Shown: positions 39,001 to 48,271 of the stretch, one piece after another
How positions within the stretch are numbered: position 1 is the stretch's first letter
How the letters are laid out: every line of letters starts with the position of its first letter
Assembly: GCF_032854445.1 (NCBI RefSeq)
Contig: NC_088306.1
Location: 15,743,386 to 15,807,385, forward strand
Length of the DNA stretch: 64,000 nt
Direction of reading: 5' to 3'
Origin: Liolophura sinensis
Lineage: Eukaryota > Mollusca > Polyplacophora > Chitonida > Chitonidae
The notes under the pieces: generated by a model
Database searches by the model: none
Told to the model about the DNA's origin: nothing
What the model saw: the letters and a program-made list of their open reading frames with translations, nothing else
Translations under genes and position numbers: made by a program

Positions 39001-40223
39001 CACAAAATCAGACAGACGTGATAAAAAGAAATCGATCCTTTTATTGTCAAGGGCACGTAGGCCTGTTTTACGGCAGCCAGATAGTGGCCGTTGATTAGGC
39101 ACCATTTTCAGGGACATTACGGCCATGTGACAGGGCAGTGGCGGCAATGGCCGTTGTGGCTGCCGTTAAATTCGAAAGCTGCAAAGCAGTCTTTAAAGTG
39201 CACATGCGTTTACTATGCCTCCTTGTTGCAGGACGGATTTCCACTGCTCTTTTATCTAGTGCTGCTTCACTGAGACAACTTACCGCAGGCAAGTAAGCCG
39301 CTCAACCAAGCCATTATACTGATATGGGTCAACCAGTCAAAGCACTATTGCTGAATGCCAGGCTGGAAAGCTGCAAATTCCCTTTTTTATAAAGTCTTAG
39401 GTGTGACCTGACCCAGGATTGACCCTGGATCTACTGCCTCTGAAGTAGACGCTCTACCAATAAGTGAATATTTCACTTATACGTCAGCATCCAGCATTAT
39501 GGTAGGAGAAAACCTGGCATAGCCTTGGGGAAACCCACGACCATCCGCAGGTTGCTGAAAGACCTTTCCACGTATGGCCAGAGAGGGAGGAATGGATAGG
39601 ACTACGTCAAACCATGATGCCATCAAATAATTGAATTTGACAAATGTAACCAAGTTCTTGGATGACACAGACAGATGGTGTTCTTCTCAAAAGGCAAAGC
39701 CTGGATTTCTTTACTACAAAACGCAAACTATAACATCAGCAGAACACATTCTAACTTTTAAGTCAAATTACAAGGGAGGTCTGACTTTTCCAAACAAGGA
39801 ATGTAAAACACAGCGCAAAGCCTTTTTTTCTTGAGGTGTAAGTTAAGTGACATCACCCATCAGTTTCACAGCAACCGTCACTTGCACTACTGGCAGAACG
39901 CATCCTTACTTGATAGCAAAATAACACACACGTAATGGTTTAATAAGGCATCGGGAATTGATTTGTTAATATACTATCCATCGTGTGAAGCAAAATGTTG
40001 ACATTATCACTTCAGAATTAGGCCATTGTGGTTAGTTGACACCAGTGGTAATTCCTAGAACGTAAAAGCAGAAACAGAAAGAAAGTCTCCATGTCAAGCC
40101 AAAACCATACGATTTTCGTCAAACATAACAGCGTTTCCTTACCAGTGGAACCGTGACTACGTCTGCAAAGTCGTCTTTCTTTTCGGGCTTCTTCTCGATC
40201 GTCGTGAACTTGTAAATAGTCAT
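23943..40223 (-). CDS. ITM2: ITM2/BRI family BRICHOS protein, spliced gene
   Basis: Six exons join without frame breaks into 291 residues (human ITM2B is 266). Order: cytoplasmic N-terminus 1-52; one membrane segment about 53-76 (VIVVFLALVVMAAGIIGG); linker; VPEF...VLHDF motif; BRICHOS domain about 145-240; C-terminal propeptide. The BRICHOS cysteine pair appears as C173 (QRCFVMHLN) and C233 (VECGSL). An N-R-T sequon at 179 sits where ITM2B has its glycosylated N-T-S. A dibasic VWKR at 250-253 matches the furin-site position of ITM2B (IQKR) and would free a 38-residue peptide. In the family this is a type II Golgi/plasma-membrane protein whose BRICHOS domain acts as a chaperone. Which vertebrate paralogue it matches cannot be told; invertebrates often have one. 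Confidence 0.92.
24588..24741 (-). CDS. ITM2: ITM2-like exon 5: second half of BRICHOS
   Basis: A TTTCTGCAG acceptor and GTAAGT donor bracket 154 bp in phase 0 to 1. It encodes SGYYVPDAVIV...VECGSLRTYKLERI, parallel to ITM2B's ...YRLCHDKETYKLQRRE. Confidence 0.92.
25856..25966 (-). CDS. ITM2: ITM2-like exon 4: first half of BRICHOS
   Basis: A TTTGCAG acceptor and AGG|GTAAGG donor bracket 37 codons (NFTAIVDRDKQRCFVMHLNR, then TLVAPPKDW...). This matches the LTAYLD...KCYVIPLN block of ITM2B, including the first BRICHOS cysteine and the sequon. Confidence 0.92.
26611..26844 (-). CDS. ITM2: ITM2-like exon 3: linker and VPEF motif
   Basis: The ATTTGCAG acceptor ends at 26,845, and AGT|GTAAGT closes 78 codons in phase 0. 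A charged linker (KEQKNHKQKKYRY) is followed by EKIEVPEFDECEKALVLHDF, the ITM2 signature. An exact 93-bp copy of its 5' part sits 400 bp upstream in the intron. Confidence 0.92.
26850..28365. repeat. About 130-bp minisatellite spreading from the ITM2-like exon 3 acceptor
   Basis: About a dozen units carry CAATGACAGTGATCAAAACC, AGCCTTAAACGCTCTACCAC, ATGTACATACTCCATCC, TGTCACCAAACCAATG and CACTTCATACACACCAAA. The last block plus TAGCATGCAA matches the exon start and acceptor region (TACACCATAGGTAGCCTGCA). The unit thus includes a decayed copy of the exon 3 acceptor. Confidence 0.88.
27144..27236 (-). pseudogene. Exact partial copy of ITM2-like exon 3 in the upstream intron
   Basis: These 93 bp are identical by eye to 26,744-26,836, a shift of exactly 400 bp. 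The upstream acceptor AG is lost (TTTGCATGC), and the copy lacks the 3' part of the exon and its donor, so it should not be spliced. Full identity implies a recent duplication or gene conversion. Confidence 0.88.
28366..29989. other. ITM2-like intron 2, no exon seen
   Basis: AT-rich intronic sequence with several TACATG motifs. No coding exon recognised on either strand. Confidence 0.5.
29990..30300. repeat. About 38-bp minisatellite in ITM2-like intron 2
   Basis: About eight units of GTGTAACAGAATGTATTATG, then TTATTATGTGTACACGTG. Left units are more diverged and the three central ones nearly identical. Confidence 0.88.
30458..30627 (+). mobile_element. SINE copy lacking its head
   Basis: It contains GGGAAGGTCTGCCAG, CATGGGATTTCCTGGGCTCT, then GCCCAGTTTCCTCCCAC, GTGAAATATTCTTGAG and the AACACCAATCAAATAAATAA tail. 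The tRNA-derived head is missing. Orientation is opposite to the ITM2-like gene. Confidence 0.8.
30628..31367. other. ITM2-like intron 2, no exon seen
   Basis: A + strand frame at 31,075-31,449 (124 codons) spans the first copy of a 73-bp direct repeat and has no recognised motif. I do not call it a gene. Confidence 0.4.
31368..31440. repeat. 73-bp direct repeat, left copy
   Basis: It runs from TGGTCTGCCATTTAAAAGTT to GGGAGATACAG. It differs from the copy at 31,855-31,927 by one base that I can see. The two copies enclose 414 bp of unrelated sequence. Confidence 0.88.
31855..31927. repeat. 73-bp direct repeat, right copy
   Basis: Near-identical partner of 31,368-31,440, directly abutting the ITM2-like exon 2 donor array. 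This suggests that the segment at the array's edge was duplicated, with the intervening 414 bp inserted or co-amplified. Confidence 0.88.
31928..33866. repeat. 84-90-bp minisatellite made of the ITM2-like exon 2 donor junction
   Basis: On the - strand each unit starts with a copy of the exon 2 end (TACCTGTACAGACACCTGG, then a HLEHK- or HLVNK-coding stretch) and reads straight into AAGGTCAGTCAG. This parallels the true junction AACACAAG|GTAAGTCAG at 33,867. The rest of the unit is intron. About 22 units are present, in three lengths of 28, 29 and 30 codons. As units are multiples of three, a 355-codon - strand frame crosses the right half. Confidence 0.93.
33867..34031 (-). CDS. ITM2: ITM2-like exon 2: membrane segment
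   Basis: A TTTCTGTAG acceptor and AAG|GTAAGT donor enclose 55 codons in phase 0. PRRSRACANV precedes the hydrophobic VIVVFLALVVMAAGIIGG, and IYLYRHLEHK follows. This corresponds to ITM2B's GQRRAWCW...GGAYLYKYF. Confidence 0.92.
34138..34382 (+). mobile_element. Full-length tRNA-derived SINE
   Basis: The head GGAAGCCTCTGTGGTTCAGT, then TGGTTAGCGCGCTAGCC, supplies an A box, and GTGAGTTCAAGTCC a B box. The body ends AACACCAATCAAATAAGTAA. This copy is in the + strand orientation and shows that the family is tRNA-derived. It lies in ITM2-like intron 1. Confidence 0.88.
34383..35400. other. ITM2-like intron 1, no exon seen
   Basis: AT-rich intronic sequence without recognised features apart from a short CA run near 35,367. 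Confidence 0.5.
35402..35685 (-). mobile_element. Full-length SINE copy in ITM2-like intron 1
   Basis: It has the tail TTTATTTATTTATTGGATTG, then body blocks GAATATTTCACTTATACAAC and GAGGAAGCCAGCATGAGCTG, then GACTTGAACTC, and the head around GTGGTAACCTCCTCGGCC, then ATGGAACGCCCC. Head and tail mutations mark it as an older copy. Confidence 0.85.
36490..36612 (-). mobile_element. Truncated SINE copy
   Basis: Tail and first half only: TTTATTTATATATTTCATTG, ACTCAAGAATATTTCACTAA, AGCAGTATGGTGGGAGG. It is lost within the body after GGGGAAACCACAATCTGCAG. Confidence 0.75.
36613..38015. other. ITM2-like intron 1, no exon seen
   Basis: Non-coding. Near 37,744-37,795 a short piece (GAGTGAGTGCTTAAGAGTTT, ATTTTTCAGTCATATGACGA) matches the other SINE-like family better seen at 43,115. 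No other structure found. Confidence 0.45.
38018..38125 (-). mobile_element. Diverged SINE-like fragment
   Basis: The pattern GATTGATTGATGTTTAACAC, ACATTTCACTTTCATGACAG, GAAACCAGACAGAGCCCAGA follows the SINE body order, but with only moderate similarity. It may be an older subfamily. Confidence 0.45.
39400..39466 (-). mobile_element. tRNA-like SINE head, a further subtype
   Basis: On the - strand CTTATTGGTAGAGCGTCTAC, then TTCAGAGGCAG, resembles a tRNA with an A box, and CAGGGTCAATCCTGGG resembles a B box. It adjoins a body fragment of the main SINE family on the + side. Confidence 0.45.
39467..39595 (-). mobile_element. SINE body fragment in ITM2-like intron 1
   Basis: GAATATTTCACTTATACGTC, CAGCATTATGGTAGGAGAAA and CCCACGACCATCCGCAGGTT match the main family, without head or tail. 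Confidence 0.7.
40143..40223 (-). CDS. ITM2: ITM2-like exon 1: cytoplasmic N-terminus
   Basis: The ATG at 40,223-40,221 (context CAAAAATGA) opens 27 codons, MTIYKFTTIEKKPEKKDDFA then DVVTVPL. They end at CTG|GTAAGG in phase 0, which joins exon 2 exactly. The acidic/basic N-terminus resembles the MVKVTFNSA...KK start of ITM2B. Confidence 0.85.
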
Positions 40224-40540
40224 TTTTGCAACTTTTTGAAGGGCGACAATTTACCTTCCTTATCAAATGTTATCATCAAAACACCAACAATGTTCGGATA
40301 AAATCGGACGGTGAGATGAAAACTTCCGACTAAGCTTTAATATTGAAAACCCATTATTCATACATCACAAAATATGATTTTTGGGGTCAAAAATATATAG
40401 AAAATATCTTTCTGTAAATTGAAGTAACTGAGTTTCATCTGATAAAGGTACAAAGACGGATAAATATGTTTGATCCTGAATCTTTATTCCCGGTTTTGCA
40501 GTCAGGTTATTACAATGTGTCAGTCCGAGTGGTCAGAGTA
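40224..40540. promoter_or_regulatory. Probable ITM2-like 5' region
   Basis: Sequence directly upstream of the ITM2-like start codon on the - strand. It also separates that gene from the + strand gene that follows, so it could serve both. No TATA box or initiator is convincing. Confidence 0.3.
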
Positions 40541-40544
40541 GCAC

Positions 40545-40605
40545 TGGGCTGCCTACATCCATGAGCAGCACGTCCACGAGGAGAACGGACATCCATGAGC
40601 AGACT
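40545..40605. repeat. Outlying fragment of the 53-bp minisatellite family
   Basis: CCTACATCCATGAGCAGCAC, then GTCCACGAGGAGAACGGACA and TCCATGAGCAG, resembles the main array to its right. A matching reversed fragment lies at about 48,272-48,312. Confidence 0.7.
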
Positions 40606-40854
40606 GGAACATATAACTTGTTCGTTTACAAATAACTGGGCAAGGTACGAGACTATAAGCCTGTATATTTATATAGGCCTACATCCGAGCAGATCAATTC
40701 TCAACATTTTAAACCCCTTAATATCAGATAACACAGACATTACTATAACCTTGTAGACCTTCTTTAATGTGTCATAGTTAATTAATAACCTAATAATCCT
40801 CCATCACTAACTGGAAAAAAAGATATTAAAGATCCACGAGGAGGACCTTGCCTA

Positions 40855-41546
40855 GTTCACCTACATCCATGAGGAGGACGGTGGCTAATTTACCTTCCTG
40901 CAGGTATAAGGTACAATATCCATGAGGAGGACGGTGGCTAATTTAACTTCCTACTGGTATAAAGTACAACATCTATGAGGTGGGCGGTGGCTGATTTACC
41001 TTCCTGCAGGTATAAGGTACAATATCCATGAGGAAGACGGTAGCTAATTTAACTTCCTGCAGGTATAAGGTACAATATCCATGAGGAGGACGGTGGATAA
41101 TTTAACTTCCTACTGGTATAAAGTGAAACATCCACGAGGAGGACGGTGGCTAATTTACCTTCCTGCAGGTATAAGGTACAATATCCATGAGGAGGACGGT
41201 GGCTAATTTAACTTCCTACTGGTATAAAGTATAACATCCATGAGGAGGACGGTGGCTAATTTACCTTCCTGCAGGTATCATGTACAATATCCACGAGGAG
41301 GACGGTAACTAATTTACCTTTCTGCATGTATAAAGTACAACATCCATGAGGAGGGCGGTGGATAATTTACCTTCCTGCAGGTATAAGGTACAACATCCAC
41401 GAGGAGGACGGTGGCTAATTTACCTTCCTGCAGGTATAAGGTACAATATCCATGAGGAGGACGGTGGCTAATTTAACTTCCTACTGGTATAAAGTATAAC
41501 ATCCATGAGGAGGACGGTGGCTAATTTACCTTCCTGCAGGTACCAG
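40855..41546. repeat. 53-bp minisatellite carrying an acceptor junction (forward array)
   Basis: About 13 units of CCATGAGGAGGACGGTGGCT, then AATTTACCTTCCTGCAGGTA, then TAAGGTACAACAT. The middle part is a good 3' splice site (ACCTTCCTGCAG). The last unit merges into the first recognised exon of the downstream gene, where GAGGAGGACGGT becomes coding. Confidence 0.93.
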
Positions 41547-41639
41547 GTACAACATCTATGAGGAGGACGGTTCCATCCAACATGCATTGGTGTTCCTGAA
41601 ACCTACGAGCCGGATGTATTTGTTTGACCAAGTTGCACG
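41547..41639 (+). CDS. Unidentified gene, first recognised exon
   Basis: It encodes YNIYEEDGSIQHALVFLKPT, then SRMYLFDQVAR, and ends at CG|GTAAGT in phase 2. Either of two nearby AGs (41,539 or 41,546) can serve as acceptor, and both keep the frame. Its first about 28 bp are the template-like end of the 53-bp array. Confidence 0.6.
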
Positions 41640-44600
41640 GTAAGTTCCACTAGAAAACATGTCAATGCATGTCAATGCTAAAACTGTTAAAAACCGTCTT
41701 TGACGTATCTCTACATAATGTGAGGTTTGGACACTTACGTCTGGCATAAGATACACCATCTTTTAAAACAAGCCCCTAAAGGGCATGATTTCCTGCAAAT
41801 TACCTTTAGTTTGTCAAAGCCTTTATTTGTGATTATTTTGTGTGTTTATATATATGGTAAAAGTGAAATGAATTGGATATTAAAAAGCAAGGTGCATGAC
41901 AACGTTTATTATGTATTATATTTTAATGACCATATCTATGTCTCTGTTTACAGAAACACCAATCCCCAGCAAAGCTTTGATTTGGGGAAAATGGACAACT
42001 ATGTTGTATCTGCAACAAAGCGTAAATGTGGTGTAAATTATGGGATATTCTTTTAAATATTCCCAACTTTTTTACGGCCAGCCATCGTTGTTCGGCAACA
42101 TTCCATTCTGAATGAATTTTATGACTGATTACTGAGATATCAATTCTTTAAGCAAAACAGATATCGTTGGTGAAGTGAGAGGATGCTCACAGTTATGGAG
42201 CTGATTATTGATGTTTGCTCTTCAGGACATATTGGCAATGTAAAGCCTGTGCAGAGTGGTTTCACCCAGACTATATGGACGACAATGAAGACGGCAACCC
42301 TACCAATTTCATCTGCGATACCTGTGTGGTAACTATACTTGCTTTATAAACTCATGCATGAATATAATTTATAAAAATTTTCTCCCAATCCACCAATATC
42401 GTCAATGCCAAAAAGAAACATTGCATTCCACGTTTCGTCATTTAAAGTTTTCTACCTTTTAATCACAATCTACCTAAAAAACCAAGGCAGACGAGGAAGA
42501 TCGGTAGATCTGCAGTAGTACAAGTATGTATACATCCAATGGTTCACTTACTTTCCTGCGCATTACTGTATGGAACTCTAATTCAGTTTTCTCATATATT
42601 TCATAATTTTATTAGGGAACCCTCCTCCGTACATGCGTTGACTGTAATTGAGACCTCCACAACACATACAAAGCATTTCCAACTAATTCGCAGTGAGGAA
42701 AAATTATGCACAATATAACAGATGACAAAGAACAAAGTTGCATATTGCAGGAATTTTTTGACAGTTTTATGTTTGTTACACAGGTGCCCTGTAGAGAAGA
42801 AGATGACAAAATAGCATCACATGAGCTACACGAAGGGCTCCCACAGCAAGGATAACCTTATTACTACACGTAGCGCAGCGCAATGACCCAGAAGCCTCCC
42901 ACCAATGTGGGGTCGCTGTGAGTTTAAGTCCAGCTCATGCTGGCTTCCTCTCCGGCCGTAGGTGGGAAGGTCTGCAGCAACCTGCGGATGGTCATGGGTT
43001 TCCCCTCGGGCTTTGCCCGGTTTCCTCCCACCATAACACTGTCGTATAAGTGAAATATTATTGAATACGGCGTAAAACACCAATCAAATAAATAAATAAA
43101 TAAATATTACTACACGCTGATTGAGTGAGTGAGTGCTTTGGGTTTAACGTCGTACTGAACAATTTTTCAGTCATATGACGACGAGGAGTCCTTCTAGGGT
43201 ATGCATATGTAGTGTGTCTTCTTGTGATAGGGTGAGTTCATGCCGCCAAAGTTTGCCGCCACTAGAACATCATGCCGAAGACACCAAACGTGACACCCCC
43301 TCCAGTCACATTATACTGACACCGGGCCGAACAGTCATGTTTCCTTGCTCTAACCTCTCAATGCTAAACGGCAAGCGAGGCAGCAACAAGTACCGTTGGT
43401 ATGACCCGACAAGTAGAAAAATACAAGTAGAAAAATACCATTAAACTATGTCTGATAACTTTTGGATTTTTAATCTTAGTAAACACAATGTTTGGATTGT
43501 ATATATATGCCGCATAATGTTGATATTTCAGGGTGGTGTGATAGACCAGTATGTGGAGGGCTTGTTGACACACAAAGACTCAAAGTGGTATTTTCAGCTT
43601 AAGTCTGTACATTTCATTTAATTTCTTTGTCTTTTACATATTTTTCTATATTTCCTCATATGCGTACGCGCATTGTGGAGTTTCGCACAGTCAATGGTGT
43701 GAACAACAATTAGCTTAGGAATACCTACACATTTTACTGTGAAATTATAATTTACAGACACAGTGTATTTAATTGACACTTGTATTTGACTACATACAGT
43801 AGTTTTAAACATATGATCATCTCTGCATTTCCCATTTCTTCTATATTGACGCGCAGCACGCTGTACATTCATGTCACACAAACTCGAAAGATTTCGCTGC
43901 TATTTGAGGAATAATTGCTGGGGTACAAATAATTAATTTGTTACATGACATATAGTTTAATGTATTGTTTCACATCATATAGCCTGATGGTAGCATGTGA
44001 TTTCATAAAGATCTTCATGCTCTTCATCGCCCGGGATATATTATAATGTATCTAAAAAGAGTGGTTTAGAGTGTTTTATTGTGTTATATTGATATTTTCT
44101 CATAACCCCTTGCTCGTACAACTGTGTACATAATTATGTGTTTATCTAGGCCCGAGAGCTCTGAGCTGGAGATTTTCTTGACAAATCCGAGAAGGGAATT
44201 TCTAACCGGCTTTGGTTTCGGTTATGTCCTCGACTTGGTACGTAAAAGTGTGATTTCGGTGTATAAGTTGTTTATAAACTGATATTGACTTAGCTTGATC
44301 TATATGTACTAAAAATACTCTTTGCATGGAAAAAGTTTTTCGTTTCTTGTTTTCATCCAGTTTTCATCCTTATCTACTTCTGGCTGAAAGCACATTTGCT
44401 TATTGGGCAAGCCCTGTTACTATATTTATGTATGTTTTACGTACCAAAAACAACGCTGCAGGAGTTTGGAATTTTGTAAATGTTTTGTGAGTAAATTATG
44501 GTAATTCTGGGTGTTATTTCCAACTGGTATGTGTATGGTACTTAGTAAGATTTTCTCTTTTAGGCTTATACATATCTCGAAGCCTATGTGGCAAAAAGTT

Positions 44601-45717
44601 CTTCAAAATGAAGCTTAGGGACAAAAGGTACGTATAGGTACATGTAGGTAGGGTGGTTACCAGTAATCCCGGTCTACTNNNNNNNNNNNNNNNNNNNNNN
44701 NNNNNNNNNNNNNNNNNNNNNNNNNNNNNNNNNNNNNNNNNNNNNNNNNNNNNNNNNNNNNNNNNNNNNNNNNNNNNNNNNNNNNNNNNNNNNNNNNNNN
44801 NNNNNNNNNNNNNNNNNNNNNNNNNNNNNNNNNNNNNNNNNNNNNNNNNNNNNNNNNNNNNNNNNNNNNNNNNNNNNNCTACTCCATGCATGTTTCAAAT
44901 AATCATGCCTATAAGGGTTTTTTGTTACAGTACAGAAATGGGGATGTTCTGTTTGTTTGATTGTCACAGCTTAATTTGGTTCAAGAGTGAAGAAGAAAGT
45001 GACTGATTCATTGCTGCTTTCATGGAGCGTGATTAAATTGTGCGAAACATTCTGTTTATGCTTTTGTATACCTTGTCTGTAGATGTGCATTGGAAATGGA
45101 TCCTGATTATCTCTCACTGTGTGATTATATTCTTGTGTGAACATTGCTTCAGGCGCCCCGCCACATTTGGATTTGTACACATGCTAGTCCAGCTACCAGG
45201 AACCAGGAATTCAGAAGATTATAAATGTGGATGGGTTTGTATTTACCTTGTATTTTATCTGTTTGTTTTTATTTTTTATTTTTTGGTATAATACGATTTG
45301 GCTATTATGGCTCCAGTTATGCATGGAGTAGTATCGGAATGGCTTTCCAGCTTGATAATCAAGTAGTCTATACACAGACTGTTCAAATGTGTATAAACAT
45401 TTGACAAGACTAAAGTCATAAAAAACAAGGAAGGTAACTCAGAATACCGAAGTCACCAAATTGTCATTTACATTTAGATGTGTGTTTAATTATTTATCAT
45501 TATAATTTCATAATTTTGTCCCACGCATGACTTGCTAAAAAGTGCGCAGGCATATATTTTTAACTAGTAGCAATCTATATACATTTCCAGATTTCAGTCT
45601 TTTACAAATGAATAGAAACCCTTTGACAGGATTACATTCGGTTCACATTTTTTCTTTGAAGGTACGAAGGGACAGTCAGGAGTAGGAGATGTAAGGAAGC
45701 TTTGGTTTGGGATGTAG
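41547..45717 (+). CDS. Unidentified spliced gene with a PHD-like zinc motif
   Basis: Seven exons with good GT/AG sites chain in frame into roughly 215 or more residues. The second exon carries YWQCKACAEWFHPDYMDD, then FICDTC after a short gap. This has the C-x2-C, W-F-H and C-x2-C layout of the second half of a PHD finger, but with Tyr where the sixth ligand is usually Cys. Later exons encode LEIFLTNPRREFLTGFGFGY and CGKKFFKMKLRDKR, which I do not recognise. The true start is not seen: the first exon has no ATG, so upstream exons may lie in or before the array. A 200-N gap interrupts an intron. The C-terminus is uncertain. Confidence 0.6.
42226..42328 (+). CDS. Unidentified gene, PHD-like exon
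   Basis: The acceptor TTGCTCTTCAG and donor GTG|GTAACT give phase 2 entry and phase 0 exit. It contains the four cysteines and one histidine of the PHD-like motif in about 30 residues. Confidence 0.68.
42870..43110 (+). mobile_element. Near full-length SINE copy in the unidentified gene
   Basis: From CGCAGCGCAATGACCCAGAA through GTCGCTGTGAGTTTAAGTCC, CTTCCTCTCCGGCCGTAGG and GTTTCCTCCCACCATAACAC to the tail CACCAATCAAATAAATAAAT. Only the first part of the tRNA head is missing. Confidence 0.87.
43115..43420. mobile_element. Second interspersed repeat family (GAGTGAGTGAGTG...)
   Basis: GAGTGAGTGAGTGCTTTGGG, then TTTAACGTCGTACTGAACAA, CAGTCATATGACGACGAGGA, and later CGAAGACACCAAACGTGACA and CAGTCACATTATACTGACAC. 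This layout resembles a SINE-like repeat I associate with lophotrochozoan genomes, and a fragment recurs near 37,745. Overlapping open frames are part of the repeat. Polarity is not assigned. Confidence 0.65.
43532..43587 (+). CDS. Unidentified gene, exon c
   Basis: The acceptor TTGATATTTCAG (AG at 43,530-43,531) and donor TG|GTATTT bracket GGVIDQYVEGLLTHKDSKW. Phase 0 entry and phase 2 exit fit both neighbours. Confidence 0.6.
44150..44241 (+). CDS. Unidentified gene, exon d
   Basis: After acceptor TTTATCTAG, the frame reads PESSELEIFLTNPRREFLTG, then FGFGYVLDLV. Of two donors, TAC|GTAAAA at 44,241 keeps the frame into the next exon, while TTG|GTACGT four bases earlier does not. Confidence 0.6.
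44564..44627 (+). CDS. Unidentified gene, exon e
   Basis: The acceptor TCTCTTTTAG and donor AG|GTACGT bracket LYISRSLCGKKFFKMKLRDK. It sits 51 bp before the N gap. Confidence 0.55.
44679..44878. other. Assembly gap of 200 N
   Basis: Exactly 200 undetermined bases, probably a scaffold gap of nominal size. It lies in an intron of the unidentified gene, so an exon could be hidden. Two open frames that span it are artefacts of translating N. Confidence 0.99.
45153..45234 (+). CDS. Unidentified gene, exon f
   Basis: The acceptor CATTGCTTCAG and donor TGG|GTTTGT bracket RPATFGFVHMLVQLPGTRNS, then EDYKCGW. Phase 2 entry is consistent with exon e across the N gap. Confidence 0.6.
45670..45717 (+). 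CDS. Unidentified gene, possible last exon
   Basis: After exon f, which ends in phase 0, an acceptor at ACGAAG|GGACAG gives GQSGVGDVRKLWFGM and stop. A stronger-looking acceptor 8 bases earlier (TTCTTTGAAG, exon from 45,662) reads a longer frame to a stop at about 45,865, but needs a different entry phase. I cannot choose from sequence. Confidence 0.35.
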   Translation, partial: GQSGVGDVRKLWFGM

Positions 45718-45869
45718 TCTCACTACCTGTATCCAACAAACTGCACATATCTTTACGAGAAGCAAGGCGAAGATGCTGTCAGACTGAACATTCATCGTTA
45801 CACACGGCCCCTAAAATAAGTGAACAATTAAGAGCACACCGCTTAATCAGCAGTACTGAATCGTAACTG

Positions 45870-46495
45870 GCGTGCTGTGTACGTAAATAATAGATGACTG
45901 ATGCGATTGACAATGTGTATTTTATATCACTGTTATCTTTGTATCGTGGCTATATGCCTTGTACATATAGCCTACACCTATAATCTATTTTCCATTCCAC
46001 CTCCATACCATTCATTGCTTCGCTTACATATGTGTAGAATCTTAGAATGTACAAGAGAGTTTATACACTAATGAACTTGCTTAGGGTACTGCAGCAAATG
46101 CATTGAAGCACAACTTTTGTCCGTACATCCCAGTAATGCGTTCTTCAGTTTATAATAGTCTTTCTGTAAAGGTTTTTGCAAACCGGATGAATACAATACT
46201 GTAACATTTTTAGGAAAGGGAACTTGTTTAATTAGAGTTTCTGTTTGCAAACTCTCCATGGGCAGTGGGTTATGGCACTGCGTCAGGGCTCCTTAAAATA
46301 CATATATTTAGTCTAGAATTTGGTTGTTGAATTTTTTTATTCAACTGTCCGGGATTGGTGGTTACTAGATTTCTCATACTCGATAATTCGTGGATTATAT
46401 TCTAAGGTACTGTGAATCCTTTCTCATACACGTACGTGAAAGGCAAACTGGGTTTGTCCTCGTTAATGTTGGTCTTTACTCATCTGCTGGGGAAA
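45870..46495. other. Non-coding stretch
   Basis: No gene seen. A 63-codon - strand frame at 46,068-46,259 has no motif or splice support. Confidence 0.45.
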
Positions 46496-46497
46496 AG

Positions 46498-47885
46498 GAT
46501 GGTAAATTAGCCACCGTCCTATCCGTGGATGTTGTACCTTATACCTGCAGGAAGGTAAAGTAGCCACCGTCCGCCTCATGGATGTTGTACCTGATACCTG
46601 CAGTAAGGTAAATTAGCCACCGTCCTTCTCGTGGATGTTGTGCTGTATAGCTATTGATAGGTAAATTAGCCACCGTCCTCCTCATGGATGTTGTACTTTA
46701 CACCTACAGAAAGGTAAACTAGCCACCGTCCTTCTCGTGGATGTTGTACTTTACACCAGCAGAAAGGTAAATTAGCCACCGTCCTCCTCGTGGATGTTGT
46801 ACTTTACACCTGCAGGAAGGTAAACTAGCCAACGTCCTCCTTGTGGATGTTGTACTTTACACCTGCAGGAAGGTAAATTAGCCACCGTCCTCCTCATGGA
46901 TGTTGTACTTCACACCTGCAGGAAGGTAAACTAGCCAACGTCCTCCTTGTGGATGTTGTACTTTACACCTCCAGGAAGGTAAACTAGCCACCGTCCTCCT
47001 CGTGGATCTTGTACTTTACACCTGCAGGAAGGTAAACTAGCCACCGTCCCCCTCGTGGATGTTGTACTTTATACCAGTAGGAAATTAAATTAGCCAACGT
47101 CCTCCTCATGGATGTTGTACTTGACACCTCCAGGAAGGTAAACTAGCCACCGTCCTCCTCGTGGATGTTGTACTTTACACCTGCAGAAAGGTAAATTACT
47201 CAGCGTCCTCCTCGTTGATGTTGTACCTTATGCCAGTAGGAAGGTAAATTAGCCACCGTCCTCCTCATGGGTGTTGTACTGTATAGCTATTGATAGGTAA
47301 ATCAGCCACCGTCCTCCTCGTGGATGTTGTACTTTATACCTACAGGGAGGTAAACTAGTCACCGTCCTCCTCGTGGATGTTGTACTTTATACCTACAGGG
47401 AGGTAAACTAGTCACCGTCCTCCTCGTGGATGTTGTACTGTATAGCTATTGATAGGTAAATCAGCCACCGTCCTCCTCGTGGATGTTGTACTTTATACCT
47501 ACAGGGCGGTAAACTAGTCACCGTCCTCCTCGTGGATGTTGTACTGTATAGCTATTGATAGGTAAATCAGCCACCGTCCTCCTCGTGGATGTTGTACTTT
47601 ATACATACAGGGAGGTAAACTAGTCACCGTCCTCCTCGTGGATGTTGTACTTTATACCTACAGGGAGGTAAACTAGTCACCGTCCTCCTCGTGGATGTTG
47701 TACTGTATAGCTATTGATAGGTAAGTCAGCCACCGTCCTCCTCGTGGATGTTGTACTTTATACCTACAGGGCGGTAAACTAGTCACCGTCCTCCTCGTGG
47801 ATGTTGTACTGTATAGCTATTGATAGGTAAATCAGCCACCGTCCTCCTCCTGGATGTTGTACTTTATACCTATATGAAGGTAAAT
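46498..47885. repeat. 53-bp minisatellite, reverse-oriented array
   Basis: About 26 units of GGTAAATTAGCCACCGTCCT, then CCTCGTGGATGTTGTACTTT, then ATACCTGCAGGAA, are the reverse complement of the unit at 40,855-41,546. The right half shows a higher-order pattern in which units with CTGTATAGCTATTGATAGG alternate with TTTATACCTACAGGGAGG types. No exon is found at its edges. Confidence 0.94.
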
Positions 47886-48271
47886 TAGGCACATTTTATA
47901 TAGATGCCGGGGGAAACCACCGTCCTGCACCCGATACCAAGTACCTGTATATTGTATAGTCCTATAGGCCTATGGACCCCATGTCGGGAAAACGGGTCTG
48001 GAGAGGCCGTGGGCTGTTGTATTCTTATGATATAGAATACCTTGTCTTATTCATCATCTGTCGTTGATAGTTCGATAATTTATACCGATAATTTACCTGT
48101 TGTCGATAGTTCGATAATTTGGAGAAGCGCTGTAGTAAATAAAATTTAAGTTAATGGTATGAGATATACAGTGATATAATCCGTATGTCTTTTTAATGAA
48201 CACAAATGTGTAACTATAATCATCCCACTACTTTGCATTTCGCGCCATATGTGTGGTCATGCGCACTACAC

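Noticed and set aside
44514..45006. Open frames crossing the N gap
   Set aside because: They arise only because N codons were translated as X. There is no sequence evidence.
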